Part shown: in pieces, positions 1 through 6,219 of the stretch
How the letters are laid out: each line of letters starts with the position of its first letter
How positions within the stretch are numbered: position 1 is the first letter of the stretch
NCBI GenBank assembly: GCA_002049885.1
Contig: MVCS01000111.1
Coordinates: 1-6,728 of the forward strand
DNA: 6,728 nucleotides
Origin: Planctomycetales bacterium 4484_123
GTDB taxonomy: Bacteria; Planctomycetota; Phycisphaerae; SM23-33
Direction: 5' to 3'
The notes under the pieces: generated by a model
Told to the model about the DNA's origin: nothing
The model's database searches: none
What the model saw: the letters and a program-made list of their open reading frames with translations, nothing else
Translations under genes and position numbers: made by a program

Positions 1-777
1 GCCGCCCGGCGTCGTTGCCCGCCGCTCCGGGGCGGCCCCGTGCGGGCGCGCCGGTCCCTTGCGGGCGGCCACGGGCGGACCTATGTAGTCGGTGGCCACC
101 ACCACGTCATCGAACCAGACGGTGTTGACCTCCTTCCGCTTGGCCGAGAACCTCGTCACGTACAGCATCAACCAGAGGGCGTTGAGCTTCAGTTTGGGGC
201 TGGAGCGCCAGTTGATGCCCTTGTGATGGGCCAGTTGTTTGCCGTCTATCCACAAGGCCACCTCGCCGTCTGGCTTTCCCGGCGTGTTGCACTTGACCAT
301 GAACTCCACGCAGTACCACCGCCCGGGCTTGGGTACGGCGTATGGCTTGGGGGCAAAGCCCCGCCCCCAGAATCTCCCATCGCGGGAGCGTGGCATCTTC
401 CAGAAGTAGCAGTAGAACTCCCATCCCCCCGGTGGTGGATATCTGCCCCAATGACCGTGGAGATCGATGGCCACGGAGAACTTCTTGTCGCCAGCGGGCC
501 TGCTGCCGGCCCCGCCGCTAGGCCAGGGCCTGGCCGGCAGCTCCGCCACCATGTGGACGAAGTGATGGATGTAGTCGATGTCGGGGGCGAACTTCACGCA
601 GAAACGAGCGTGCATCTTCTCCACGCCGCGCTTGAAGCGCCGGAAGAGGTGTCCGCCGGTGTTCTTGGTTATGGTGGCGGTAATCTGGAGGGCCTGCCGG
701 CCGGAGTGAACGTGGGCCCTCTCCGCCGACACGACGGCCAGAACCACCCCCACGACCAACCCGCTCCTGACGCCCAC
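1..777 (-). CDS. Secreted concanavalin-A-like / polysaccharide-lyase-like protein, C-terminus cut by window edge
   Basis: An open frame of 259 codons reads leftwards from a GTG start to the window edge without a stop. The start is chosen because AAGGAG (784-789) lies 6 nt upstream and the first residues form a short signal peptide: hydrophobic LVVGVVLAVVSA at about 7-18, with possible cleavage after VSA or ERA. Residues about 40-234 look like one beta-sandwich (jelly-roll) domain: WYCVEFMVKCNTPGKPDG at 154-171, LWIDGK at 175-180, and a closing strand VWFDDVVVATDYIGP at 220-234. The WYC.E...K.NTPGK.DG...LW.DG pattern recalls PL14-type alginate-lyase-like and other laminin-G/ConA-like domains that bind or cleave polysaccharides; I cannot verify catalytic residues. 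After residue 234 the chain is Pro/Ala/Arg-rich low complexity. It is probably exported to the periplasm or cell surface. The reading frame and export are fairly certain; enzymatic activity is not. Confidence 0.8.
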   Translation of the reverse strand, partial: MGVRSGLVVGVVLAVVSAERAHVHSGRQALQITATITKNTGGHLFRRFKRGVEKMHARFCVKFAPDIDYIHHFVHMVAELPARPWPSGGAGSRPAGDKKFSVAIDLHGHWGRYPPPGGWEFYCYFWKMPRSRDGRFWGRGFAPKPYAVPKPGRWYCVEFMVKCNTPGKPDGEVALWIDGKQLAHHKGINWRSSPKLKLNALWLMLYVTRFSAKRKEVNTVWFDDVVVATDYIGPPVAARKGPARPHGAAPERRATTPGG

Positions 778-783
778 AACACG

Positions 784-789
784 CTCCTT
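784..789 (-). promoter_or_regulatory. Ribosome binding site for the lyase-like gene
   Basis: The minus strand reads AAGGAG here, 6 nt before the GTG at 777-775. It decides the start, because a nearby ATG in another frame (805-803) opens only a 95-codon frame with no recognisable protein character. Confidence 0.7.
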
Positions 790-805
790 CTCGCCGGACA
801 GCCAT

Positions 806-834
806 AGCCTATCCCGCCGGGCCGATGGTGGCAA
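806..834 (-). promoter_or_regulatory. Possible sigma-70-type promoter for the lyase-like gene
   Basis: On the minus strand TTGCCA (834-829, five of six matches to TTGACA) is followed after exactly 17 nt by TAGGCT (811-806, three of six matches to TATAAT). This would give a leader of roughly 20 nt before the Shine-Dalgarno and GTG start. The -10 match is poor, and housekeeping promoters of this kind of GC-rich organism are not well defined, so this is a weak call. Confidence 0.25.
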
Positions 835-863
835 CGCCGCCGCCCGGCCGGCGGGCTCGGCGC

Positions 864-890
864 GGCCCTGCCGGCAAAGGGCCCGCAGGG
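864..890. repeat. Two overlapping, mutually exclusive inverted repeats in the divergent spacer
   Basis: GGCCCT (864-869) pairs with AGGGCC (878-883) across an 8-nt loop. CCCTGC (866-871) pairs with GCAGGG (885-890). The two hairpins share bases and cannot form together. They lie between the divergent lyase-like gene and the GNAT remnant. A regulatory role is possible, but six-base stems are common by chance in DNA this GC-rich. Confidence 0.3.
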
Positions 891-902
891 AAGGCGGACC
901 TC

Positions 903-916
903 GCCCGCGATCGGGC
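903..916. repeat. Short inverted repeat in the divergent spacer
   Basis: GCCCG (903-907) and CGGGC (912-916) flank a CGAT loop and are followed by five A residues on the plus strand. The T-run on the opposite strand precedes the hairpin in the direction of transcription, so it is not a terminator for either neighbour. It might be an operator half-site pair; otherwise it is chance. The rest of 778-954 shows no gene. Confidence 0.25.
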
Positions 917-954
917 AAAAATGGAGATGATTTCCTGGTACGGCCGGCGCGGAT

Positions 955-1550
955 GTGTATCATGATTCGGTCCCCGTCCCCGAGTCCTGGTCGCGGCGGC
1001 GCGCGCGGGAAATGCGCCGGATGGAGCAACCGCTGAGTCCGGAGGAGATCCTCGCCAGGCCCGAGCTTGTCGCTCGGACCGTGCGCCTGTCCACGGACCA
1101 GGAGGTCCTCATCCGCCTGCTGCGGCGCGACGATGGCACCGTCTTCGGGCGGTACCTCGTCGCGTTCTCCGCACCCTCGCAGTGGTCCGAGACGACGCCG
1201 GCCAGCGCGTGGTGGGCTACTTCATCCTTCGGTTGGGCGTCAGTGGCCCCGAGCGGGCACGATTCGCCAACTACCGCCTGGTCCTGGACGAGCGGACCGA
1301 CTGCAAACTGGCCACCTCGGTGGCTGAGGACTACCGCCATCAGGGCGTCGGCAAGTCGATGATGGAGCATGCCCTGGAGCTGGCCCGCCGAGTGGGCCGG
1401 AAGCGGGTGTTGCTGGCGGGCGGCATCCAGGCGAGCAACGTCCACGCCATCCACTTCTACACCAGGTTCGGCTTCCGCGTGGTGGGCCAGTTCACGACCG
1501 TCCGCGGCGAGGCGCAGGTGGACAATTTTGATATGATCCTGGACCTGTGA
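955..1550 (+). pseudogene. GNAT-family N-acetyltransferase, broken by a frame change and probable internal deletion
   Basis: Two pieces of one acetyltransferase lie in different frames. The first (frame of 955) gives RTVRLSTDQEVLIRLLRRDD then FGRYLVAFS, a typical GNAT first strand and helix, and loses protein character after about 1170. The second, in frame with 1182 and recognisable from about 1170, gives TLAVVRDDAGQRVVGYFILRLG, the acetyl-CoA pyrophosphate-binding loop YRHQGVGKSMM ([R/Q]xxGxG), and the end strands AIHFYTRFGFRVVGQF and DMILDL. In GNATs several tens of residues normally separate FGRYL...LS from the AVxDD strand, and here almost none do. The lesion is therefore probably a deletion of length not divisible by three near 1165-1180, not a single slipped base. 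The start is uncertain: GTG 955, or ATG 1012 or 1021, none with a good Shine-Dalgarno. The substrate is unknown. Either the gene is dead or the assembly is locally wrong. Confidence 0.75.
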
Positions 1551-1563
1551 GGGCAGCGGAAAT

Positions 1564-1578
1564 ACGGGTCCACGGGTC
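1564..1578 (+). repeat. Short tandem direct repeat upstream of the MttB-like gene
   Basis: ACGGGTC occurs at 1564-1570 and again at 1572-1578, one base apart (period 8). It sits between the GNAT stop codon and the Shine-Dalgarno of the methyltransferase gene. It could be an operator, but two 7-mers of this composition may be coincidence. Confidence 0.25.
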
Positions 1579-1583
1579 TGGGG

Positions 1584-1589
1584 AAGGAG
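1584..1589 (+). promoter_or_regulatory. Ribosome binding site deciding the TTG start of the MttB-like gene
   Basis: AAGGAG lies 7 nt before TTG 1597. The first in-frame ATG is at 1630 and has no comparable site, and the residues between the two starts (EPLRVLSQSD) fit the usual N-terminus of the family. Confidence 0.75.
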
Positions 1590-1596
1590 CCTTCCA

Positions 1597-3060
1597 TTGG
1601 AGCCGCTGAGGGTCTTGAGCCAATCGGACATGGAGCGGATTGACGACGCCGCCCGGGGCATCCTGGCCACCACGGGCATGCGCATCGAGTCGGACGAGGC
1701 GCTGGACCACCTGGAGCGCTTCGGCTGCCGGGTGGACCGCGGCACGGGCGTGGTTCGCTTCCCGCCCGAGCTGACCGCCCGCGTGGTCGAGCGCATGCGG
1801 CAGGACTATCGCCGCGAGGACCGGCCGGAGCGAATGGCGGTGCGCTTCTCCCACGTGCGCTTCCGGCCCTGTGCCCATCGAGTGCACGAGGACTTCACCG
1901 TCAGCGCAGGCGGCTTCTGCTGCTTCCTGCACGACCTGCAGGGCTGCCGGCGCCCGGCCAATCGTCGCGACGTGCTCTGTTCCATCAACATGGTCAACCA
2001 CCTGGAAAACATCACCTACACCGGCCTGCCCGTGGCCGACCAGGAGCTCCCCCCGAAGGTCCGGCCCGTGGTCATGGCGGCCGAACTTGCCAAGTACACC
2101 CGCAAGCTGGGCGGCATCGAGACCTACTGCAAGGACGACATCGGCCCCATTCAAGAGATCGCCCAGGTGGTGGCCGGATCGGCCGAGGCACTGAAACGCC
2201 AGCCCATGATGGTTGGATACGCCGAGATCCGTTCGCCGCTGTGTTTCGACCGGACGATGGTGGAGATCTTCATGGAGTACATCCGCCGCGGCGTGCCGCA
2301 GACGGTGGACACAATGCCCGCGGGGGGCACCACCGCCCCGGTGACGGCGGCGGGAGTGCTGGCCCTGGGGGCGGCCGAGACCATCGCCCCCATGGTGCTG
2401 GCCTATGCCATGCGCGACGACCCGGTGGTGAGCCTGGACATCACCTGCACCTACGCGGACATGGCCTCCGGGACGTACAAGTACGGCGGGCCGGACCGGT
2501 GCAACCTGTTGATGGCCCGGGTGCAATTGCTCTCGGAATACTACGGCTGTCCCACCGGCGTGCACGGGGGCAAGACCGATAGCTGCTTCCACGACGAGCA
2601 GGCCGGGGCGGACAAGCTCGCCACCATGCTGCTGACGGTGCTGGCCGGGGCGGTGGGCATCGGCACGGTCGGGCACCTGGAGAACGCCGTGACCTTCTGC
2701 CCGGTGCAATTGGTCATCGACAACGAGCTGGTCGGGTACGTTCGCCGGGCCATCCGCTCGCCCCTGGAGGTCAGCGACGAGACGCTGGCCACGGATCTGA
2801 TCGCGTCGGTGGGCCCGGGCGGGCAGTTCCTGGACAGCGCCCACACCGCCGACCACTTCCGCCAGGAGCTCTTCCTCTCGCCACTGTTCCCCGCCCGTCC
2901 GTGGGAGACGGCCCGGGCCGACCCGCAGCGCTACGAGACGGCCGCCGCCGCCCGGGCCATCGCCGCCGAACTCTGGCGCCCGCCGGAGGCGCCGGTCCTC
3001 TCCGACGAGCAGGTCCGCGAGATCGACAGGATCGTCCGCCACGCGACCAGCAACGCCTGA
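1597..3060 (+). CDS. MttB-family (trimethylamine methyltransferase-like) corrinoid-dependent methyltransferase, non-pyrrolysine
   Basis: The product is 487 aa, normal for the MttB family. These cytoplasmic TIM-barrel enzymes move a methyl group from a quaternary or tertiary amine (glycine betaine, carnitine, proline betaine, trimethylamine and similar) to the cobalt of a partner corrinoid protein. Family signs are the N-terminal LSQSDMERIDDAARGILATTG (a helix over the first 28 residues), a central PAGGTTAPVTAAGVLALGAAE at 241-261, DEQAGADK at 333-340, and LENAVTFCPVQLVIDNE before the last helices. There is no in-frame TAG, so it belongs to the non-pyrrolysine majority, whose substrate cannot be read from sequence alone. 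It uses a TTG start behind a strong AAGGAG, begins 46 nt after the GNAT remnant and ends just before a long hairpin. No corrinoid protein or MtbA/MtgA-like methyltransferase is in the window, so its partners must lie elsewhere. Family is certain, substrate unknown. Confidence 0.93.
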   Translation: MEPLRVLSQSDMERIDDAARGILATTGMRIESDEALDHLERFGCRVDRGTGVVRFPPELTARVVERMRQDYRREDRPERMAVRFSHVRFRPCAHRVHEDFTVSAGGFCCFLHDLQGCRRPANRRDVLCSINMVNHLENITYTGLPVADQELPPKVRPVVMAAELAKYTRKLGGIETYCKDDIGPIQEIAQVVAGSAEALKRQPMMVGYAEIRSPLCFDRTMVEIFMEYIRRGVPQTVDTMPAGGTTAPVTAAGVLALGAAETIAPMVLAYAMRDDPVVSLDITCTYADMASGTYKYGGPDRCNLLMARVQLLSEYYGCPTGVHGGKTDSCFHDEQAGADKLATMLLTVLAGAVGIGTVGHLENAVTFCPVQLVIDNELVGYVRRAIRSPLEVSDETLATDLIASVGPGGQFLDSAHTADHFRQELFLSPLFPARPWETARADPQRYETAAAARAIAAELWRPPEAPVLSDEQVREIDRIVRHATSNA

Positions 3061-3062
3061 GC

Positions 3063-3108
3063 AGGGCGCCGGAAAATCTGCCGGAATCCCGGCAGATTCC
3101 CGCGCCCT
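3063..3108 (+). terminator. Long compound hairpin directly after the MttB-like gene, probable terminator
   Basis: An inner perfect 10-bp stem, AATCTGCCGG (3075-3084) with CCGGCAGATT (3089-3098), closes a 4-nt AATC loop. An outer perfect 7-bp stem, AGGGCGC (3063-3069) with GCGCCCT (3102-3108), encloses it, separated by a small internal loop. It begins three bases after the stop codon. There is no T-run, so it would be a U-less terminator or an mRNA 3'-end stabiliser. Confidence 0.6.
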
Positions 3109-3187
3109 CGTGCGAATTACCTGATGAGATGACGCGGGTGTTGCAGCGCCCGAATGCTGCGAGTCGATTCCGGCTGCGGCCGCCCCG

Positions 3188-3203
3188 CGGCGCCGACGTT
3201 GCA
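3188..3203 (+). promoter_or_regulatory. Weak sigma-54-like -24/-12 motif before the radical SAM operon
   Basis: GG (3189-3190) and GC (3201-3202) are separated by exactly 10 nt, and the -12 part reads TTGCA (3199-3203), as in the TGGCAC-N5-TTGCA consensus. The -24 part (CGGCGCC) is only a partial match, and such motifs arise often in GC-rich sequence. If real, it gives a leader of about 90 nt that includes the inverted repeat at 3240-3261. No enhancer-binding site was recognised. Confidence 0.2.
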
Positions 3204-3239
3204 TTCCCGCTGGAACAGGCGCCGCCGGGGGCATACCAT

Positions 3240-3261
3240 CGACCGGCATCGCAGCCGGTCG
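3240..3261. repeat. Perfect 8-bp inverted repeat upstream of the radical SAM gene
   Basis: CGACCGGC (3240-3247) and GCCGGTCG (3254-3261) flank a 6-nt ATCGCA spacer, about 40 nt before the ATG at 3302. It may be a leader hairpin or a dyad operator for the operon. It has no T-run, so it is not an ordinary terminator. Apart from this repeat, the sigma-54-like motif and the hairpin at 3063-3108, nothing else was recognised in the 3061-3301 gap. Confidence 0.45.
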
Positions 3262-3301
3262 TTCGAGGCGGGTCCGAATCCAGCGTGGGAGTCCTGGGCC
3301 G

Positions 3302-4852
3302 ATGCGCGTGCTGCTGCTGAGGCCGCCGCGGTACCTCTGGCCGTTCAACAGCGAGACCAGCGCCTTCTGGCAGCCCCTGGGGCTGCTGTGCCTGGCGGCC
3401 GCCGTCCGCCGCGAGCTGCCCGGGGTATCGGTGGAGGTCTGGGACGCCCCGGGTCAGAAGATGGGCTGGCGGACGCTGCGCCGGCGGCTGTCAGCCGAGC
3501 CCATGGACGTGCTGGGCGTGGGTGAAGAGACGGTCTCGGCACACGAGGCGCTGCGTGCTGCCCGCCTGGTCAAACGGCTGCACCCGCGCTGCCTGGTCGT
3601 GGCCGGCGGGGTGTACTTCGCCCACGCCGTGGAGCAGACCCTGGCCGAGCCGGGCGTGGACGTCATCGTCCGCGGCGAGGGCGAGGTGACCTTCGTGGAG
3701 TTGCTCCGCCACGCCCACGAGCCGGACCGCTGGGCCGAGATCCCGGGGCTGGCCTTCCGCGAAGGTGACCGGGTCGTGATCACGCCGCCGCGGGAGCTCA
3801 TTGCAGACATGGACTCACTGCCATTCGCCGCCTACGACCTGCTGCCCATGGGGCTCTACGGCCGGCGGTCGCGGAACCATCCGGCCCTGGTGAGCATCGA
3901 GCACTCCCGCGGCTGCGTCGATTCGTGCGGGTTCTGCATACTCTGGAGACACATGGGCCAGGCCGTTGGCGACAAAGGGCGGGTCCGGCCCCGGCTCCGC
4001 AGCAAGAGCGGCCGGCGCAGCTTCGAGGAGGTGCTGCGGCTGTACCGGCACTTCGGGCGCCGGACCTTCGGCTGGGTGGACCCGACCTTCAACGCCGACC
4101 CGCGATGGTCCGACGAGTGGGCCGGGCATATGCTCCGCTCGGAGCTGGTCGGCCCGGCCGGCCGGGCCCGGACGCTGCACACCGCCTGGCTGCGGGCCGA
4201 TGGGGTCGTGCGCGACGAGCGGTTGGGCATCCTGGAAAAGCTCGTCCGGGCCGGGCTGCGGCAGGTGATGATTGGCGTGGAACGGCCCGACTCCGAAGGC
4301 CTGGCCGCCCTGAACAAGCACCGCAACGACTACGAGATCTGCCGGGAGGCCTTCGCCATCTTCCGCCGGAAGTACCCCCAGGTGTACACCATCGGCACGC
4401 TCATCTTCGGCCTGCCGGGCGACACCGCCGAGGACCTGCGCCGCCTGGCCGCCTGCCAATACGAGCTGGGCATGGATTACTGCTTCATCATGCCGCTGAC
4501 CCCCAACCCCGGGACCTCCTGCCGCCAAGAGGCCCTGCGCGCCGGGCGGCTCGTCAGCACCGACCTGGCCACATACAATTTCCACACGCCCGTGTGCCGT
4601 ACCGAAACATTGTCGCTGCGCGAGCTGGAAAGCATCTACTGGCGGCTCATGCTCAACCCGGACCGCCGGCGTCTCCGGCGCTGGCTGCGGCAACTGCTCC
4701 TGGAGCGCGACCGCCGAAAGCGTCGCGTGCATCTGGCCCTGCTGGGCCGGGGAACCCGCATCGCCCTCGGCAGCCTGCTGCGGGCGGTCCTGTGCCCCGG
4801 CGATACCCGTCCCACGCTGCATTCGAGGAAACCATCATGGTACGAAACGTAG
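3302..4852 (+). CDS. B12-binding-domain radical SAM protein
   Basis: This 516-aa cytoplasmic enzyme has the two-domain layout of cobalamin-dependent radical SAM proteins (the BchE/HpnR-like superfamily, many of them methylases). The N-terminal Rossmann-like B12 domain covers about 1-140, with PLGLLCLAAAVRRE at 25-38, VVAGGVYFAHAVEQTL at 99-114 and VRGEGEVTF at 123-131. The cobalamin-ligating DxHxxG motif is absent (WDAPGQKMG at 47-55), as in many members that bind cobalamin without a His ligand. The [4Fe-4S] motif CxxxCxxC is C205, C209 and C212 (RGCVDSCGFC). The barrel continues through FGWVDPTF, IGVERPD (324-330), GLPGDTAEDLRRL and MPLTPNPGT. The tail after about 440 is strongly basic and helical, perhaps touching the membrane. 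GGGAG at 3287-3291 lies 10 nt before the ATG. The last 16 nt overlap the next gene, so the two are coupled. The substrate is unknown; methylation of a C or P centre, or another radical reaction, is possible. Confidence 0.92.
   Translation: MRVLLLRPPRYLWPFNSETSAFWQPLGLLCLAAAVRRELPGVSVEVWDAPGQKMGWRTLRRRLSAEPMDVLGVGEETVSAHEALRAARLVKRLHPRCLVVAGGVYFAHAVEQTLAEPGVDVIVRGEGEVTFVELLRHAHEPDRWAEIPGLAFREGDRVVITPPRELIADMDSLPFAAYDLLPMGLYGRRSRNHPALVSIEHSRGCVDSCGFCILWRHMGQAVGDKGRVRPRLRSKSGRRSFEEVLRLYRHFGRRTFGWVDPTFNADPRWSDEWAGHMLRSELVGPAGRARTLHTAWLRADGVVRDERLGILEKLVRAGLRQVMIGVERPDSEGLAALNKHRNDYEICREAFAIFRRKYPQVYTIGTLIFGLPGDTAEDLRRLAACQYELGMDYCFIMPLTPNPGTSCRQEALRAGRLVSTDLATYNFHTPVCRTETLSLRELESIYWRLMLNPDRRRLRRWLRQLLLERDRRKRRVHLALLGRGTRIALGSLLRAVLCPGDTRPTLHSRKPSWYET
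4825..4828 (+). promoter_or_regulatory. Ribosome binding site for the propeller lipoprotein, inside the radical SAM gene
   Basis: GAGG lies 8 nt before ATG 4837 and within the last codons of the upstream gene. It fixes the start at 4837, although the frame is open much further upstream, where it is only a shadow of the radical SAM gene. Confidence 0.6.
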
Positions 4853-6219
4853 GAAACAAGCCCGCCCCCGCCTGGAAGGCGGCCCTGGCCGTCACCGTCG
4901 CCGCCGCCGGCCTGTTGTGGCACCTGCTGGCCTGCTCCGAGAGCCCCATGGCCTACTCGCCCAGCGGCCGGCAACTGGCCTTCACCACCATGGAGCCCTT
5001 CGATTTCGAGCACCTGGAAGTAAAGGGCTCCCGGCTGTACCGGCTGATGGTCGTCACCGATGCGAAGAAGCTGCGCATCATTGAGCAGAGCACGGAGTAC
5101 ATGATCTCCGCCCCGGCCTACAGTCCAGACGGCAAGCGCCTGTGTTATCTGCGCGTGCCGCTGTACTCGAAAAAGCAACTGAAATACATGCGCCAGAGGG
5201 CCGGGGAGCGGGAAAAACGGTTCGAAAAGGCAATGTCGAAAATGCGCGAGGAGGCCACCACGCTGCCGACCCCGCCGGAACTGCTGGCAGCGGGTGAACC
5301 GTCCACCAAACCCTCCCAGGGCGCAGCCGCCATGCTGCCGCCGGCCGGGGCGTTCTTCAAGATGGTCAAGAAAGTGGGCTCGCGCGACCCCCTGCCGGCC
5401 ACACTGGTCGTCCGCGACGCCGGGACCTACACCGTGGTTTCCACGTTGCGGTTCCAGCTGTATGTGGCCGACTACCAGGAGTCCTTCATCCTGCTGTACC
5501 CGCTGCTCCGCCCGCAATACTCCCCCGACGGCAGGCAGATTTACCTGTGCGTGCCCAACTCCATGCTCGCCGCGCTGGACCTGGGAGAGCATGAGGTAAG
5601 GTTTCTGGGCGGGCCGTTCCTGAGGGCCCTGCCCAGCCCGGACGGCAAGGTGCTGGCCGCCCTTCAAGAACGGGCCGTAGCCTTTATCAGCACCGACGGC
5701 CAAGTTGCCACTTATCGCCGATGGACGGGCGAGCCCGCCCCCCTGGCGCTGGCCTGGAAGGACCCCCGCACGCTGGCCATCCTGAGAAGGAAGGACAAGA
5801 ACAAGCCGTCGCTGGTCCTGCTCCGCACCGACGGTGAGATAGTGCCTCCCAAGCACACGCTCCCGATTGAGCTGGACGAGGAAATCTGGCCTTCCCTGGC
5901 GATATCTCCCGATGGGAAGCACATGGTCTTCAGCACCAGCGGCCAGGTCCTGTTCATGGGCGGCAACGGCAAGGTCCTGAAGACCCTGAAGTACGAGGAG
6001 GAAAAAGGCCTGCTCTTCTGCCCCACCTTCAGTCCGGATTCCAGGCGCGTGGCCTTCAAATGGGTATCGAAAGAGGCAGAAACCGGCCCTCGCACCACGG
6101 CCATCATCTTCTACAGCCCCGAAGGCAAGCTCACCGGCCGGGTACCCATCCCGCCCGGCAAGCTGCCGAAGACCCGCCCCACAACCGGCTCACGCCCGGC
6201 CACCGGGCCCGGCAAGTGA
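4837..6219 (+). CDS. PD40/WD40-like beta-propeller lipoprotein
   Basis: The product is 460 aa. A basic, hydrophobic leader (WKAALAVTVAAAGLLWHLLAC) ends in a lipobox-like LLAC with C33, so the mature protein is probably lipid-anchored in the periplasm. Leu at -2 is not ideal for a lipobox, but Ser at +2 would allow outer-membrane sorting. Six SPDG-type turns of the PD40 family recur at about residues 41-44 (SPSG), 96-99, 229-232, 267-270, 357-360 and 399-402 (SPDS), each followed by a strand such as LAFTT or MVFST, which indicates a TolB-like propeller. Between the second and third motifs, residues about 110-190 form an insertion: a Lys/Glu/Arg-rich helical segment (109-140) likely to be coiled coil, then a Pro/Ala-rich linker. 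The tail is Pro/Thr/Gly/Lys-rich. The start overlaps the radical SAM gene by 16 nt, and the stop overlaps the next start by 1 nt. Propellers of this type usually serve as binding scaffolds; the ligand is unknown. Confidence 0.88.
   Translation: MVRNVGNKPAPAWKAALAVTVAAAGLLWHLLACSESPMAYSPSGRQLAFTTMEPFDFEHLEVKGSRLYRLMVVTDAKKLRIIEQSTEYMISAPAYSPDGKRLCYLRVPLYSKKQLKYMRQRAGEREKRFEKAMSKMREEATTLPTPPELLAAGEPSTKPSQGAAAMLPPAGAFFKMVKKVGSRDPLPATLVVRDAGTYTVVSTLRFQLYVADYQESFILLYPLLRPQYSPDGRQIYLCVPNSMLAALDLGEHEVRFLGGPFLRALPSPDGKVLAALQERAVAFISTDGQVATYRRWTGEPAPLALAWKDPRTLAILRRKDKNKPSLVLLRTDGEIVPPKHTLPIELDEEIWPSLAISPDGKHMVFSTSGQVLFMGGNGKVLKTLKYEEEKGLLFCPTFSPDSRRVAFKWVSKEAETGPRTTAIIFYSPEGKLTGRVPIPPGKLPKTRPTTGSRPATGPGK

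Noticed and set aside
40..807. 255-codon plus-strand open frame at the left edge
   Set aside because: The opposite strand in frame with 777 has a signal peptide, a Shine-Dalgarno and a coherent beta-sandwich sequence. The plus frame is its shadow.
1165..1185. Programmed -1 ribosomal frameshift in the GNAT gene
   Set aside because: There is no X XXY YYZ slippery heptamer, and part of the domain is absent at the junction, so a deletion fits better.
1597..3060. Pyrrolysine-containing trimethylamine methyltransferase
   Set aside because: The frame has no internal TAG codon, so this is a non-pyrrolysine family member.
3061..3301. Cobalamin or SAM riboswitch before the B12-radical SAM gene
   Set aside because: No recognisable B12-box or SAM-riboswitch core was seen; only simple inverted repeats are present.
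1492..3348. 618-codon open frame on the minus strand
   Set aside because: It lies antisense to the complete MttB-like gene and reads as His/Gly/Arg/Val-rich translation with no family motif. GC-rich codon use in the real gene keeps the opposite frame open.
3815..4822. 335-codon minus-strand open frame
   Set aside because: It is antisense to the radical SAM gene, with no recognisable protein motif and biased composition.
3925..4836. In-frame upstream extension of the propeller lipoprotein
   Set aside because: It overlaps the radical SAM gene and is Ala/Arg/Pro/Gly-rich noise. The real start at 4837 has a Shine-Dalgarno and a lipoprotein leader.
4636..5922. 428-codon minus-strand open frame
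   Set aside because: It is antisense to the lipoprotein and the end of the radical SAM gene, Gly/Gln/Arg-rich, with no motif.
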